Positions 33,309 through 41,601 of a DNA stretch of 64,000 nucleotides are shown piece by piece; within the stretch, counting starts at the first letter, position 1; every line of letters begins with the position of its first letter. The notes below the pieces were generated by a model. It had not been told where the DNA came from, did no database searches, and worked only from the letters and a program-made list of their open reading frames with translations. The position numbers and the translations under genes are program-made. Origin of the DNA: Streptomyces sp. ALI-76-A (lineage in GTDB: Bacteria > Actinomycetota > Actinomycetes > Streptomycetales > Streptomycetaceae); the NCBI RefSeq assembly GCF_030287445.1, contig NZ_JASVWB010000002.1, forward strand, positions 1,116,001 to 1,180,000, given 5' to 3'.

Positions 33309-34514
33309 TCAGTCCTCTGTGCGGGCGACGCTAACGATCAGCGCCATGTCGTCGGCGTCTCGCCATTCGCCGATCACTCGCCACCCAGCATCGCTCAGAA
33401 GCCGCTCAGCCTCGCGCTTGCCGCCCTCGGGGTCTCCGCCCTTGGCGGCGATCGTGGTGCGCTCGCTGAACGCAGCAGGCGTGTCATAGTCGGGCGACCA
33501 TGCCCGCTCGTCCCCCGGGTGCTCGCCGGTCAGCTTGTCCTGCCATACCGAAACATCCATGTGTGGCTGAGAGAGGTGACCGGTGCCGTAGGTCATCCAG
33601 GCACTGAAGTGTGGGCGGCTCGACCATTCGGCCTCACGTTCGTTCTCCAGGTCCCAACGCTTGAACAGCTCGCCGAGCTGAGCGTAGATATGGCGGGCCT
33701 GCGCCTCGCTCAGGGTGAGTGTGCCGCCCCGGAGCCTGCCGTCTTCGGTGGGGGCAATCGGTGCGTAGTACTCAATGCCTGCGCGGTACCGGGTGATGTC
33801 GCCGATGATCAGCTCATGGCGACCGTGCAACGACTGCTCCACCGGCAGCAGATGGTTGAGGTCGGCCTTGTAGTAGGGCGGAAGCTTGTGGACGTCGACG
33901 ATGTCGCGTTCGGACGTAAGGTTCCCCTTTCCGGACGGCGTGAAGTCGGCCAAGAGCCGCTCGTAGAAGCTGCTGCCGGTGAAGTCCTTGAGCACGGCCC
34001 ACATGCCTGCCTCCGGGCCCTCCGTCTCGCCGATCACCTTGTTGTCGATCCGGACGTCGAACTGCCTGTCCTCGTGGTGCTGGAGGTAGCCGATGCCGCT
34101 GCCCACGCCCCAGGTGTTGCAGTCGACCAGGAAGTCCCCGCTGTCCCGCATGGGCATGAGGGAAACGAGGACGCCGGGGTGAGGAATGAGAGAGGGCCGC
34201 ACCCGGTAGGACTCTTCCGTGTCGGGCTGCTCGTCCATGCGGGAGGCGGTCTTGCCGGCCGGCCGGCTGCCGAAGGATTGCGCCGGCGGGGCGAACCAGT
34301 AGAGGGCGCCGGCCGCGTCGTCGCTGTCCTTGAATCCGGGCATGGCGACGTGGCCCCGGGTGCCCCAGTCGGCAACCCATCCGGCCCCGGCGGTCTCGTA
34401 GACGATGCCGAGGTAGCGCCAGGTCTCGCGGGCGGCGCCGGGGGCGCCTTCGTGCACCGCGAAACGGGTGCCGTCCCGGTTGAGGGCCTCGTAGTGGAAG
34501 TGCGGTTCGGACAT
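33309..34514 (-). CDS. Unknown 401-residue protein
   Basis: Opens MSEPHFHYEALNRDGTRFAV; several strand-rich segments (WRYLGIVYETAGAGWVADWG, FDVRIDNKVIGETEG, HELIIGDITRYRAGIEYYAP). The C-terminal 70 residues, ending EWRDADDMALIVSVARTED, could form a separate small alpha/beta domain. It is the last gene of the long minus-strand run and overlaps none. No enzymatic motif seen. Confidence 0.65.
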   Translation of the reverse strand: MSEPHFHYEALNRDGTRFAVHEGAPGAARETWRYLGIVYETAGAGWVADWGTRGHVAMPGFKDSDDAAGALYWFAPPAQSFGSRPAGKTASRMDEQPDTEESYRVRPSLIPHPGVLVSLMPMRDSGDFLVDCNTWGVGSGIGYLQHHEDRQFDVRIDNKVIGETEGPEAGMWAVLKDFTGSSFYERLLADFTPSGKGNLTSERDIVDVHKLPPYYKADLNHLLPVEQSLHGRHELIIGDITRYRAGIEYYAPIAPTEDGRLRGGTLTLSEAQARHIYAQLGELFKRWDLENEREAEWSSRPHFSAWMTYGTGHLSQPHMDVSVWQDKLTGEHPGDERAWSPDYDTPAAFSERTTIAAKGGDPEGGKREAERLLSDAGWRVIGEWRDADDMALIVSVARTED

Positions 34515-34523
34515 GGCTGTCTC

Positions 34524-35411
34524 TTATTCGTAGATGCGGGTCTGGAAAGTGATGTCGGCAATGGCACCGAAGGTGTCGCACACGGCGTCGGTCACCTCGG
34601 CCAGCGGGTCACCGGGGCGTGTCAGGCCGGTCAGGCGCAGCACGGCTCTGATCTGCCCCTCGGCGGCGTGGAGAATGACGTCCTGACGGCCGGGGGTCCA
34701 GGTGATGAAGTACGTGTTCTCGTACTTGTTCTCCAGGCCGTGGATGTGGAAGACGACCTGCTTGTAGGTGGTCTCGTACTGGGTGTTGATCCGGTCGGGC
34801 CGGAGGCGGCCCCGGTTCTCCGGCTTCTCGGCCCAGATGTAGGTGCCGTCCTGGGAGTGCCGCAGACCGTACTCGCGGTCGCGGAAGGTGAACGTGGCGG
34901 CCAGGCAGGGATGGTTCGCGATCAGACGCCAGTCCTCAATGCCCATGCCGAGATCGTGGGTCGTGTACCTCCACCAGAGGCCGGCCAGCTCGTCGAGCGT
35001 GAGTGTTTGGTACGCGGCGCGGTTGGTCAGCACGTCGCTGTTCACTGACTCGGGCCGGGCACAGCAGCCATGCAGCCTCTTCTGCCGCCCCTGTCGGAAG
35101 TACTCCACCGTTCCCAGCAGAAGGCAGTCGTGGCAGGCCGCCTCGTGGAACGGGTGGTCGACCAGTCGATGTCCCCCGGCGATGTCCTTGAACTCGGGCG
35201 TCGGGATGTAGATGCGCAGCGGCACGATGCGGGCCTTCAAGGCGGGCCGTCGGACGTAGGACTCTCCGCACAGCTTGCACACCGGGTCCATGAAAGGCTC
35301 TCGCTTGCCGCTCTCCGCGTCGCGGATCGAGCCCAGCAGCATGTGCGTGGCGTCGCCCTCACACGGGTCCTCCGAGGGGGCGACGAGGCGGGGATCGGTG
35401 GAGCAGCGCAC
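34524..35411 (-). CDS. Unknown 295-residue protein with zinc-type CxxC motifs
   Basis: GTG 35411 is chosen because it follows the upstream stop closely; an ATG at 35462 would overlap that gene by 49 bp. The N-terminal region has TVRCSTD...CEGDATH and DPVCKLCGESY, then ACHDCLLLG and HGCCARPE. The later half has a CL.A..TFRDREYGLRH strand region and YENTYFITWTPGRQDVIL. Possibly a nucleic-acid or protein-binding treble-clef protein. Confidence 0.6.
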   Translation of the reverse strand: MRCSTDPRLVAPSEDPCEGDATHMLLGSIRDAESGKREPFMDPVCKLCGESYVRRPALKARIVPLRIYIPTPEFKDIAGGHRLVDHPFHEAACHDCLLLGTVEYFRQGRQKRLHGCCARPESVNSDVLTNRAAYQTLTLDELAGLWWRYTTHDLGMGIEDWRLIANHPCLAATFTFRDREYGLRHSQDGTYIWAEKPENRGRLRPDRINTQYETTYKQVVFHIHGLENKYENTYFITWTPGRQDVILHAAEGQIRAVLRLTGLTRPGDPLAEVTDAVCDTFGAIADITFQTRIYE

Positions 35412-35413
35412 GG

Positions 35414-36094
35414 TCAGTCGCCCTTTCGGTTGGGGTGCGGGTTGCGTCGAGTGGTGCGCCACAGCGAGTCGTTGTCGTTGTAGGAGCCGTCGAAGCTGAG
35501 CGAGAAGTGGTCACCGGCCACCGAGAATTTGACCGGGCCGGCGGCCTGGATTGCGGTCTCGTACGCCTCCTTGAGACGGGAGCGGTCGTCTCTCAGGACG
35601 AACTCGCGGAAGGCGTCATTCACCACGTACGAGCGGCGCATGTAGGCCAGCAGCTCGTACTTGGCGTCCACGGCCGGGAGCATGCAGGTGTGGCCGCGGA
35701 CGTCTCCGCCCAGGCCTGGATGCACCCACCCGGCTGACATGTCGTGGACACCGGTCAGCGGTACCTGCCCGGCCCAGTGCCGGTCGATCGCCGTCTGTGC
35801 CTGCTGATTGAACATCCCATCCCAGCAGTCCCCGGCGTCCTCTGCCTGCCGGATATAGTCCTGGAGCGCCAGATGGGCCCGGTACGCCTCGTGCATCGCC
35901 GGGTCGGTGAACTGGGTTGCGCCGCGCCACTCGCCGCTCTCGGTGAATCCGTCGCGCATGCTCTTCCCGAGGAACATCCGGCCCGTAATCCACATGCCGT
36001 CACGCTTACCGAGGAATACGCCGTCGTATTCCTCGCGCCACTTCGCGCGCTTGGAGTGGACGATCGTCCAGCCTTGTACGGTCTTTCCGGTCAT
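35414..36094 (-). CDS. Unknown 226-residue protein
   Basis: ATG 36094 overlaps the upstream stop (ATGA). Opens MTGKTVQGWTIVHSKRAKWR; strand-rich start (YDGVFLGKRDGMWITGRMFL), helical middle (AYRAHLALQDYIRQAED) and a C-terminal SVAGDHFSLSFDGSYNDND. The pattern suggests a small mixed-fold phage or plasmid protein. Function unknown. Confidence 0.6.
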   Translation of the reverse strand: MTGKTVQGWTIVHSKRAKWREEYDGVFLGKRDGMWITGRMFLGKSMRDGFTESGEWRGATQFTDPAMHEAYRAHLALQDYIRQAEDAGDCWDGMFNQQAQTAIDRHWAGQVPLTGVHDMSAGWVHPGLGGDVRGHTCMLPAVDAKYELLAYMRRSYVVNDAFREFVLRDDRSRLKEAYETAIQAAGPVKFSVAGDHFSLSFDGSYNDNDSLWRTTRRNPHPNRKGD

Positions 36095-36624
36095 GTGATT
36101 CTCTTTGTCACTGGCTTCAGCTCGTGCAGCGGAAGTCGTTTGGGGTTGCAGGGATTTCCGCTGGGTGCATAGTCGACTCGTCGGCAGATCCCGTAGCCGG
36201 TCAGATAGCCCTCGTCGGCGTGCTCTCGGTCGGTGTCTTCCAGGCTCAGCACCAGGTACGTACGGCCCCGGAAACGAACGTGCTGAAGCTCCAGCGTGCG
36301 GAATTCGGAGGCCCACAGGTCCGTGGCGTCTCTTCGCAGGTACGGGTCGATGATCTGCTCGGGATGGCTGTAGCTACCGACGGATTCGGGCGGGGCGACC
36401 CGGTTGAACAGCGTTTCCACCACCATGGGCAAGGATGTGGCTCTGGACTTGCGAATGAGCTGTACCTCCAGCAGCAGCGCCTTGCCCGCGCGGATTTCTG
36501 CTGCGTCCTGGTCTTCCAGGTCTTCGATTTTCATGCGGGAGTCGAGGTACTTCCCCGTGGGCTTGCCCTGCCGGACGATTCGCACGGACAGGGTGGTCCG
36601 GTGTTCAGGCAGTGGCTGACGCAC
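36091..36624 (-). CDS. Unknown 177-residue protein
   Basis: GTG 36624 with AGGAGCAGC upstream, inside the end of the previous gene. Segments HRTTLSVRIVRQGKPTGKYL, LLLEVQLIRKSRATSLPMVV, VRFRGRTYLVLSLEDTDREH suggest a beta-sandwich-like protein. Coupled downstream by ATGA. Function unknown. Confidence 0.6.
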   Translation of the reverse strand: MRQPLPEHRTTLSVRIVRQGKPTGKYLDSRMKIEDLEDQDAAEIRAGKALLLEVQLIRKSRATSLPMVVETLFNRVAPPESVGSYSHPEQIIDPYLRRDATDLWASEFRTLELQHVRFRGRTYLVLSLEDTDREHADEGYLTGYGICRRVDYAPSGNPCNPKRLPLHELKPVTKRIT

Positions 36625-37228
36625 GCTGCTCCTCCTTCCACTTCTTGTACAGCTCGGCGGCGGGGCCGGGGACGAGCCAGGGGAAGGCGTCGGCCCACTC
36701 CCGGTAGGACTCGCCGTCGGACTTCTCGTAGAAGGAGTTGCTGGCCGCGCCGGTGATCAGCTCCGGGCTGGCGCGCAGGGCCAGAATGCTGTCCTTGCTG
36801 TTCCGCTGGTACCACAAGACCTCGTGGCCGAGCAGGGCCAGCTCGCGGGGTTCGAAGCAGTCGTCGCACAGGCGCACCCGCTGGCCGGACTTCTTGTGGA
36901 CCGCCATGACCTGGGCGCTCTTGTAGCTGTAGCCCGCGCAGCGCAGGCACCGGTAGTGGTAGTCGTTCCAATCGCCTGCGCCCGCGTGGACCGCGGTGGG
37001 GTCGGTGACGATCTCGAAGTCGTCGACCGCCGGGGTCAACTTCGCCAGCGGCAGCACCTGTGTACTGGCGTGCTCGGGGGCCAGGAAGGCGGCGTACGGA
37101 TTGGTGGGCGGGCGCCGGTAGTTGTTGCGGTCCCGCTTCCGGAACTGCTCGATGGTCGCGTAGTGCTGCTCGGTGAAACCTTGCGCGGTTTCGAGGTCGA
37201 AGCGGACCAAATCGCCGATGGAAAACAT
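36605..37228 (-). CDS. Unknown 207-residue protein with CxxC...CxxC zinc finger
   Basis: ATG 37228 after GGGAGGGAAA. Starts MFSIGDLVRFDLETAQGFTE; the middle has YRCLRCAGYSYKSAQVMAVH and RLCDDCFEPRELALLG, a CxxC-x20-CxxC arrangement typical of a zinc ribbon or DksA-like finger. The C-terminus ESYREWADAFPWLVPG is helical. Possibly a plasmid-borne transcription or RNA-binding factor. Confidence 0.6.
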   Translation of the reverse strand: MFSIGDLVRFDLETAQGFTEQHYATIEQFRKRDRNNYRRPPTNPYAAFLAPEHASTQVLPLAKLTPAVDDFEIVTDPTAVHAGAGDWNDYHYRCLRCAGYSYKSAQVMAVHKKSGQRVRLCDDCFEPRELALLGHEVLWYQRNSKDSILALRASPELITGAASNSFYEKSDGESYREWADAFPWLVPGPAAELYKKWKEEQRASATA

Positions 37229-37259
37229 TTTCCCTCCCAGGTACTAGCGGTGAATGGGT

Positions 37260-37323
37260 TGGTGCCCGGCGCGGGAATCGAACCCGCCGAATGCCGTCCG
37301 GCATTCGTGCTCGTCGTTCGGGC
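37260..37323 (-). other. tRNA-like sequence lacking a D-arm (tRNA 3'-half; candidate att site)
   Basis: On the minus strand the end reads GCGGGTTCGATTCCCGC (a perfect T-arm) followed by GCCGGGC and ACCA, i.e. an acceptor strand with encoded CCA ending at 37260. A 5' GCCCG at 37319-37323 can pair for five bp. Between them is only an 8-bp palindrome (GAATGCCG at 37289-37296 / CGGCATTC at 37299-37306), leaving no D-arm and no normal anticodon loop; total 64 nt. A tRNA 3' half of this kind is typical of attachment sites of integrating elements. Alternatively it is a decayed tRNA. Confidence 0.45.
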
Positions 37324-37328
37324 AGGTT

Positions 37329-37595
37329 TCAGTCGTCGACCCGGACGCCCCAGACATTGTCGATGACGGTTGAATTCTCGTCGTCGACGTCTCTGACGAC
37401 CTCTTGGTACGCCTCATTTACAGCCCGGCTGTGCGAGTCCACCAGGTATGAATGCGCCCACCCGTTGGGGTCGTCACCGACCTTCTCGGCAACCAGAGCG
37501 TCGATTTCGGCTTTCGGGTGGCCGTCGGGGAATTGGTCCGACGACTCGATGATGAGATTGCCGCCGGAATCAAAGCGACCCATCAGCAGAATCAA
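37329..37595 (-). CDS. Unknown 88-residue protein
   Basis: TTG 37595 after GAGGAA; ATG 37583 is an alternative. Segments MGRFDSGGNLIIESSDQF and HSYLVDSHSRAVNEAYQEVV. Acidic. The short overlap with the upstream gene suggests coupling. Confidence 0.55.
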   Translation of the reverse strand: MILLMGRFDSGGNLIIESSDQFPDGHPKAEIDALVAEKVGDDPNGWAHSYLVDSHSRAVNEAYQEVVRDVDDENSTVIDNVWGVRVDD

Positions 37596-37738
37596 GACGG
37601 TTCCTCCGAGTCTTTCGCTTCACCGACGTATTGCACGTACAGAACCGTCTCGTCCTCGACCTTGCGCGATGCCGCATCGAATGCTCCGGCGGGCTCGAAT
37701 GCCTTCGGCCTGCCGCGCTTGATGTTGCTGGCCATCAT
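37592..37738 (-). CDS. Unknown 48-residue protein
   Basis: Encodes MMASNIKRGRPKAFEPAGAF then RKVEDETVLYVQYVGEAKD. KRGRPKAFEPAGA resembles a short AT-hook-like basic patch. Found by reading the minus strand between two longer genes. Function unknown. Confidence 0.5.
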   Translation of the reverse strand: MMASNIKRGRPKAFEPAGAFDAASRKVEDETVLYVQYVGEAKDSEEPS

Positions 37739-37768
37739 GGGTGCCGACGGGAATGCGCCCACCCTGGC

Positions 37769-37867
37769 TCATTCGCGGGGCCGCTTGCGTAGCGCTTCGG
37801 CTACAGCCTCGTATGCGGGATTGGTTTTCCGCGGAGCCGGGGGGTCTTCGAATACCAGATCGTCCAT
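37769..37867 (-). CDS. Unknown 32-residue peptide
   Basis: MDDLVFEDPPAPRKTNPAYE then AVAEALRKRPRE, starting 11 bp after the upstream stop with GGGAACC before it. Acidic N-terminus, basic C-terminus. Confidence 0.45.
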   Translation of the reverse strand: MDDLVFEDPPAPRKTNPAYEAVAEALRKRPRE

Positions 37868-37878
37868 TTTTGGTTCCC

Positions 37879-38559
37879 TTACTTGTTGATCGTGCGGAAC
37901 TTGAGCTGTCCCTTGACCGGGACCTGGTGGGAGTGCTTGATGTCGGCCGGAACGTTCGTGCCGCACGTCTCACAGACGAACGTGTGCTTCTCGTACGGCT
38001 GCTCGCAGTAGAAGCACGGGTCCTCGTCGTATTCGGGCGCCGGCATCAGCCCGAGGCTCGCGTCGCCGGAGAGGTGCACGGTGGCGTAGTCATGCGGGAA
38101 CATCGCGGCGGCCTGGCGGACGTTGCCCTCCGTGATGAATTCCGGGTGCGACAGGCCCCACTCGCGCAACTTCCTGGCGATCTCTCGGGCCAGGGCCTGC
38201 GGCAGCTCGTAGTCGTCGCGGACCCAGCGGGTCAGACCGGTCTCGGTCGGCGACTTCTCCCCGAGCTTCATCCACTTCCCGCACCGGTCGCACTTCTCGT
38301 CCTTGATCTCGCCGCGCTCTCCGTCCGGCAGCTCGGTCAGCTCCGTGCGGGTCTGTTGGCTGGTGATCGTCTTCGGGAAGTCGCCGGAGTCGTAGGAACG
38401 CTCGTCGCTGTAGTCGACTCCGACCCGCTCGGCGGCCCGTCGGATGGCTTCGTCCTGCTCACTGCTGCGGGCGACCTTGATGTCGTTCGCTCGCATCCGT
38501 CCGACTGTGCAGGAGGGGCAGAGATTGTCGTGTGCATACGTGTAGCCGACGACTGCCAT
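37879..38559 (-). CDS. Unknown 226-residue protein with four CxxC-type pairs
   Basis: ATG 38559. CPSCTVGRM near the N-terminus, CDRCGKWM in the middle and CFYCEQPYEKHTFVCETCG near the C-terminus give three to four zinc-binding pairs. A helical stretch EIARKLREWGLSHPEFITEG lies between them. Probably a multi-zinc adaptor; function not recognised. Confidence 0.6.
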   Translation of the reverse strand: MAVVGYTYAHDNLCPSCTVGRMRANDIKVARSSEQDEAIRRAAERVGVDYSDERSYDSGDFPKTITSQQTRTELTELPDGERGEIKDEKCDRCGKWMKLGEKSPTETGLTRWVRDDYELPQALAREIARKLREWGLSHPEFITEGNVRQAAAMFPHDYATVHLSGDASLGLMPAPEYDEDPCFYCEQPYEKHTFVCETCGTNVPADIKHSHQVPVKGQLKFRTINK

Positions 38560-38561
38560 GT

Positions 38562-39029
38562 TCAGCCCTCCTGCTTCTCGGTGCTGAACTTGATCCACGA
38601 GCCCTGGAAGGCGCCGAACTCCGCGCCGTCCTTGAGGCGCATCGATCCGCGCGTTCCGGCGACGAGCCAGCCCACGTACCGGATGCCGTGCTCTTCGGTC
38701 GCCTCGACCAGGCGGTGGTAGCCGATCAGGTCGCCGAGTTTGATCAACTGGGCTTCCTTCAGCAGCAGGGCCTCATCGACCGGCGGGAAGACGTCCCGTT
38801 CCAGGTGCTCCCAGATGAGCCTGGTCAGGTCGCCCATGTGCTCGTACGAGGGCTGCGGCGTCCGGAACCCGCACGCGCACATACCGGCGTAGCCCTCGTA
38901 GGACGGCAGCCGCTCGAGCCGGTGGATGCCTGGCTCCGCACCGTCCGTGATCATCTGCGTCTTCGTCTCGCGGGCCCATCGCGCACCGGGAAGGTCGTCG
39001 TCCATGCCCAGCTCGGTAATCTTCGGCAT
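38562..39029 (-). CDS. Unknown 155-residue protein
   Basis: MPKITELGMDDDLPGARWAR; CACGFRTPQPSYEHMGD is a likely half zinc site, followed by a helix (ALLLKEAQLIKLGDLIGYH). 2-bp gap to the next gene. Function unknown. Confidence 0.6.
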   Translation of the reverse strand: MPKITELGMDDDLPGARWARETKTQMITDGAEPGIHRLERLPSYEGYAGMCACGFRTPQPSYEHMGDLTRLIWEHLERDVFPPVDEALLLKEAQLIKLGDLIGYHRLVEATEEHGIRYVGWLVAGTRGSMRLKDGAEFGAFQGSWIKFSTEKQEG

Positions 39030-39033
39030 TGAA

Positions 39034-39441
39034 TTACGCCCCGTCCTTTTCCTGAATTCCGTTCTTTCCCTTACATGCGGCACACTCGCAGGAATGCACC
39101 TTGTGCAGTTCGCTTGGCTTGAACGCGCCCGTCATCTGCCACGGTGCGCTTTCGGTTTTCCAGGCGAATTCGACCAGGACCATGTCGTCGCAGATCACAC
39201 GCTTTACGTACGCCTCAAAGGAGAACGGCGACCGGACCACCGTGAGGCAACTTTGACTGGTCGGCACGTGGTAATGCGGCCGGGCCCGCACCAGCGTCTC
39301 GTTCTCCGCCAGCATTTCTGCTGAGTCCTCGGCATGAGTGATCGGCTCACCGATCGGCCGGACCTCCCTGCTGAACGCCAAATACCTGACATACGTCTCT
39401 GGCTCGTTGTCCGTCTCGGTCTCCTTGTTCGTCACGTTCAT
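39034..39441 (-). CDS. Unknown 135-residue protein with C-terminal Cys cluster
   Basis: Strand-rich protein (TYVRYLAFSREVRPIGEPI, SFEAYVKRVICDDMVLVEFA) ending HSCECAACKGKN, a CxCxxC metal site. Coupled to the peptide gene at 39438 (ATGA). Function unknown. Confidence 0.6.
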   Translation of the reverse strand: MNVTNKETETDNEPETYVRYLAFSREVRPIGEPITHAEDSAEMLAENETLVRARPHYHVPTSQSCLTVVRSPFSFEAYVKRVICDDMVLVEFAWKTESAPWQMTGAFKPSELHKVHSCECAACKGKNGIQEKDGA

Positions 39442-39530
39442 TCCTCCCCGCTGATGGGCGTGCGCGTTCCATCGACGTGCACAACAAATGCCTGACTGGA
39501 ATTGCGCCCCTCGTACTCACGGACCTTCAT
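39438..39530 (-). CDS. 30-residue peptide
   Basis: MKVREYEGRNSSQAFVVHVD then GTRTPISGEE. It overlaps the upstream gene by 14 bp and the downstream one by 3 bp, a typical coupled small gene. Confidence 0.5.
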   Translation of the reverse strand: MKVREYEGRNSSQAFVVHVDGTRTPISGEE

Positions 39531-40002
39531 TCGGAACTGAGGCTCGCCCTTTTGCTGACGCGCTCGCGTCTTCGACCTCGATCACCTCGACGCCCGACAC
39601 CTGGGCGTAGATGTCCTCGACCGTCCGCAGCAGGGACCGGGCGTCTTGCTCCTTCACGTCACCGGCGTCCAGGTCGAGGAGCATGTCGTCGATCACGATG
39701 CGCGCGTACGTCAGCTGCTCCCGGACCGTCGGCTCACCCTCCGAGCGCTCGGTGGGCCGCTCGGCCATGCGCGTCGCCCGCGACAGCACGGACTTGACGA
39801 CGTCCCGAGCGCTGCGCCGGTTACGCCGCTTGATCTCCCGCACCACCGGCCGGGATGCCGGATCGCTCTGCCCGTAGACGTACGGCTTGGTCAGATTCAC
39901 GGGCGCCAGGTGCGACTCGTGACGGGTCGGCGACTGGCCGCGCGCCGTGGTTCCTTGCCGACCCTCGACTGTGGTGATCCGATTCCGTCGGGAATTGGTC
40001 AT
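39517..40002 (-). CDS. Unknown 161-residue protein
   Basis: Basic N-terminal half (VVREIKRRNRRSARDVVKSV) and an acidic helical C-terminal half (LTYARIVIDDMLLDLDAGD, LLRTVEDIYAQVSGVEVIEV). Good coding bias. Function unknown. Confidence 0.55.
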   Translation of the reverse strand: MTNSRRNRITTVEGRQGTTARGQSPTRHESHLAPVNLTKPYVYGQSDPASRPVVREIKRRNRRSARDVVKSVLSRATRMAERPTERSEGEPTVREQLTYARIVIDDMLLDLDAGDVKEQDARSLLRTVEDIYAQVSGVEVIEVEDASASAKGRASVPNEGP

Positions 40003-40088
40003 GCGGTGCGGATTCCTTCCTCTTCGATGATGGACGGCAGCCCCAGGCGTGGGAGTTGAGGGCGGTCAGATGAATGGAGTGCTGGTCT

Positions 40089-40304
40089 TCAGAGACCGTG
40101 CTTCTCGTGGTCGTAGGGCTCGTTCGGCCGGTGGACCGCGATGCGCACGATGGGTGTGGACCCGTCGGTCTCCGGGCGCTGCGCGGCCGGTGTCGGCGTC
40201 TGGGTCTGGGCGCTGATCTCACGGGCGATCCAGAGGATGCAGGCGACGATGGCCAGCACGATGAAGAGGAGCGCCAGGCTCTGTAATGCCGTCAGGGGGT
40301 GCAA
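40089..40304 (-). CDS. Small single-pass membrane protein
   Basis: 71 residues from TTG 40304; GAAAG lies 10 nt upstream. MHPLTALQSLALLFIVLAIV continues into ACILWIAREISAQ, one membrane helix, then a Thr/Pro-rich cytoplasmic or external tail. It overlaps the end of the upstream gene. A longer frame exists but is a shadow. Confidence 0.5.
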   Translation of the reverse strand: MHPLTALQSLALLFIVLAIVACILWIAREISAQTQTPTPAAQRPETDGSTPIVRIAVHRPNEPYDHEKHGL

Positions 40305-40645
40305 GGGGAAGGTGCTTTCGGAGAGTGGAGCGTGGGAGCCGCCGACTCGCAGAGCTCGGCGAGGGTGTGGCCGCAGGAGAGGTAGGTGACCTCGTACAGC
40401 GGGCCCTGGCCCCAGCGCGGGTCCCAGTCCTCGGGCGGCAGGGCGGGTTCGACGGTGCATTTGACGATGTCGCGGGGCAGGCCCGGCTCGCTGGTCTCGT
40501 CGTAGGAGCAGAAGCGGCACCACTCCAGCTCGGGCAGCTGCGCGGCGACGCCGAGCAGTTCAGGCGCGGTGACCGTACGGGTCATCTCGGCCGGCGCAGC
40601 GTCGGCCAGGAGGAGGTCAGCGATCGGTGCGGCGATGACGGTCAT
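40292..40645 (-). CDS. Unknown 117-residue protein with CRFCSYDET motif
   Basis: ATG 40645. LPELEWCRFCSYDETSEPG, KCTVEPALPPEDW and VTYLSCGHTLAELCESAAP together supply Cys/His for a zinc site (CxxC...C..C.H....C). A broken relative of the CSYDET part lies at 30981-31066. Confidence 0.6.
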   Translation of the reverse strand: MTVIAAPIADLLLADAAPAEMTRTVTAPELLGVAAQLPELEWCRFCSYDETSEPGLPRDIVKCTVEPALPPEDWDPRWGQGPLYEVTYLSCGHTLAELCESAAPTLHSPKAPSPCTP

Positions 40646-40733
40646 GGGGTCCTCGGCTCGGTCATAGTGGGATTTACGCAGGGCTGAACGGCGCGCAGCG
40701 CGAAAGGAACGGTTGCGCACATACCGATGAATT

Positions 40734-41216
40734 TCAGCCGCAAGCCAGCTCTGTGGCCCGCGACCAACTGCCCATCCGGAAGCGGATGGTGGTGGCCGGC
40801 GGGACATCACCCTTCAGGTCCGCCGGATCCGTGCGCCAGGCCTCGTAGGTTGCTAGCGCCGTGGATCCCGTCTCCCGCAGGCACTGCCGGATCGCGGCAA
40901 TGAGCTGCTCCTGGGTCCACTTTGTCGTCGCAGTCTGGAGCTGCTGGGGCTGTTCGATCACGGCGAGACCCGCGAGCTCCAGCGCACGGTTCCAGCTGCC
41001 GAAGCGGCGCTCGTAGAGCGGAGCTGATGGATCGGTGCCCCTGCGTCGCTGCTCGAAGGTGCGACGTCCCAGGGTGCTCTCTCCCTGCGCCAGGTGGATG
41101 AGCACGTGCAGGAGCTGCTGGTCGGTGTAGACGACCGGCCCGGACTTCATGGGTGCAGGGACGTGCACAGCAGACAGAGTCACGGTCCGTCCTATCTCTC
41201 GTTTAGAGGGCCGCAT
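40734..41216 (-). CDS. Protein with two homing-endonuclease-associated (HNH_repeat-like) repeats
   Basis: About 160 residues from ATG 41216; GTG 41183 with GATAGGACGG upstream is an equally good start. Two repeats: one from about residue 30 ending ERRFGSWNRALELAGL, and one ending IRFRMGSWSRATELAC. Each is a helical unit with the W..A...AG signature found beside HNH homing endonucleases and in plasmid DNA-binding proteins. No HNH nuclease motif is present, so a stand-alone DNA-binding role is likely. Confidence 0.6.
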   Translation of the reverse strand: MRPSKREIGRTVTLSAVHVPAPMKSGPVVYTDQQLLHVLIHLAQGESTLGRRTFEQRRRGTDPSAPLYERRFGSWNRALELAGLAVIEQPQQLQTATTKWTQEQLIAAIRQCLRETGSTALATYEAWRTDPADLKGDVPPATTIRFRMGSWSRATELACG

Positions 41217-41221
41217 GCGCG

Positions 41222-41498
41222 TCAGAGCGTGTGCACCTGCACGAGCTGCTGGTCGCGGGTGATGGACGCGAACAACGCATTGAAGGTCCGCGGGAACTGG
41301 CCGTAGCAGGTCGAGTCGTCCATCTCGACGGAGAGGTACGGCCGTTCCTTGAGCCAGGCCGCGGCCTGTGTCGACGTAGGCCGGGCTCTCACCCTCGAAG
41401 ACGATCGGGTGCCAGGTCTTCTGGTCACTGCTCACGAGCAGCGTGAGCGTCAGCGGATCGACGCCGGTGGTGGCCCGAGCAGAAGCAAGAGCAGTCAT
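41222..41498 (-). pseudogene. Unknown gene broken by one frameshift
   Basis: From ATG 41498: MTALASARATTGVDPLTLTL, DQKTWHPIVFEGESPAYVD. Near 41370 the coding frame changes to AAAWLKERPYLSVEMDDSTC and ...SITRDQQLVQVHTL, ending at 41222. One restored base gives a 91-residue protein. Palindrome copy 9 lies 104 bp upstream. Confidence 0.5.
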
Positions 41499-41601
41499 GG
41501 CGAGCAGTCCTTCGTAGGAGGAGGTGAGAAGCCCACGAACAGCCGCCCGCCAGGGGGCCACCCGTAGCCGACACGCGCACGACGTGTCGCAGAGCCCTCC
41601 G

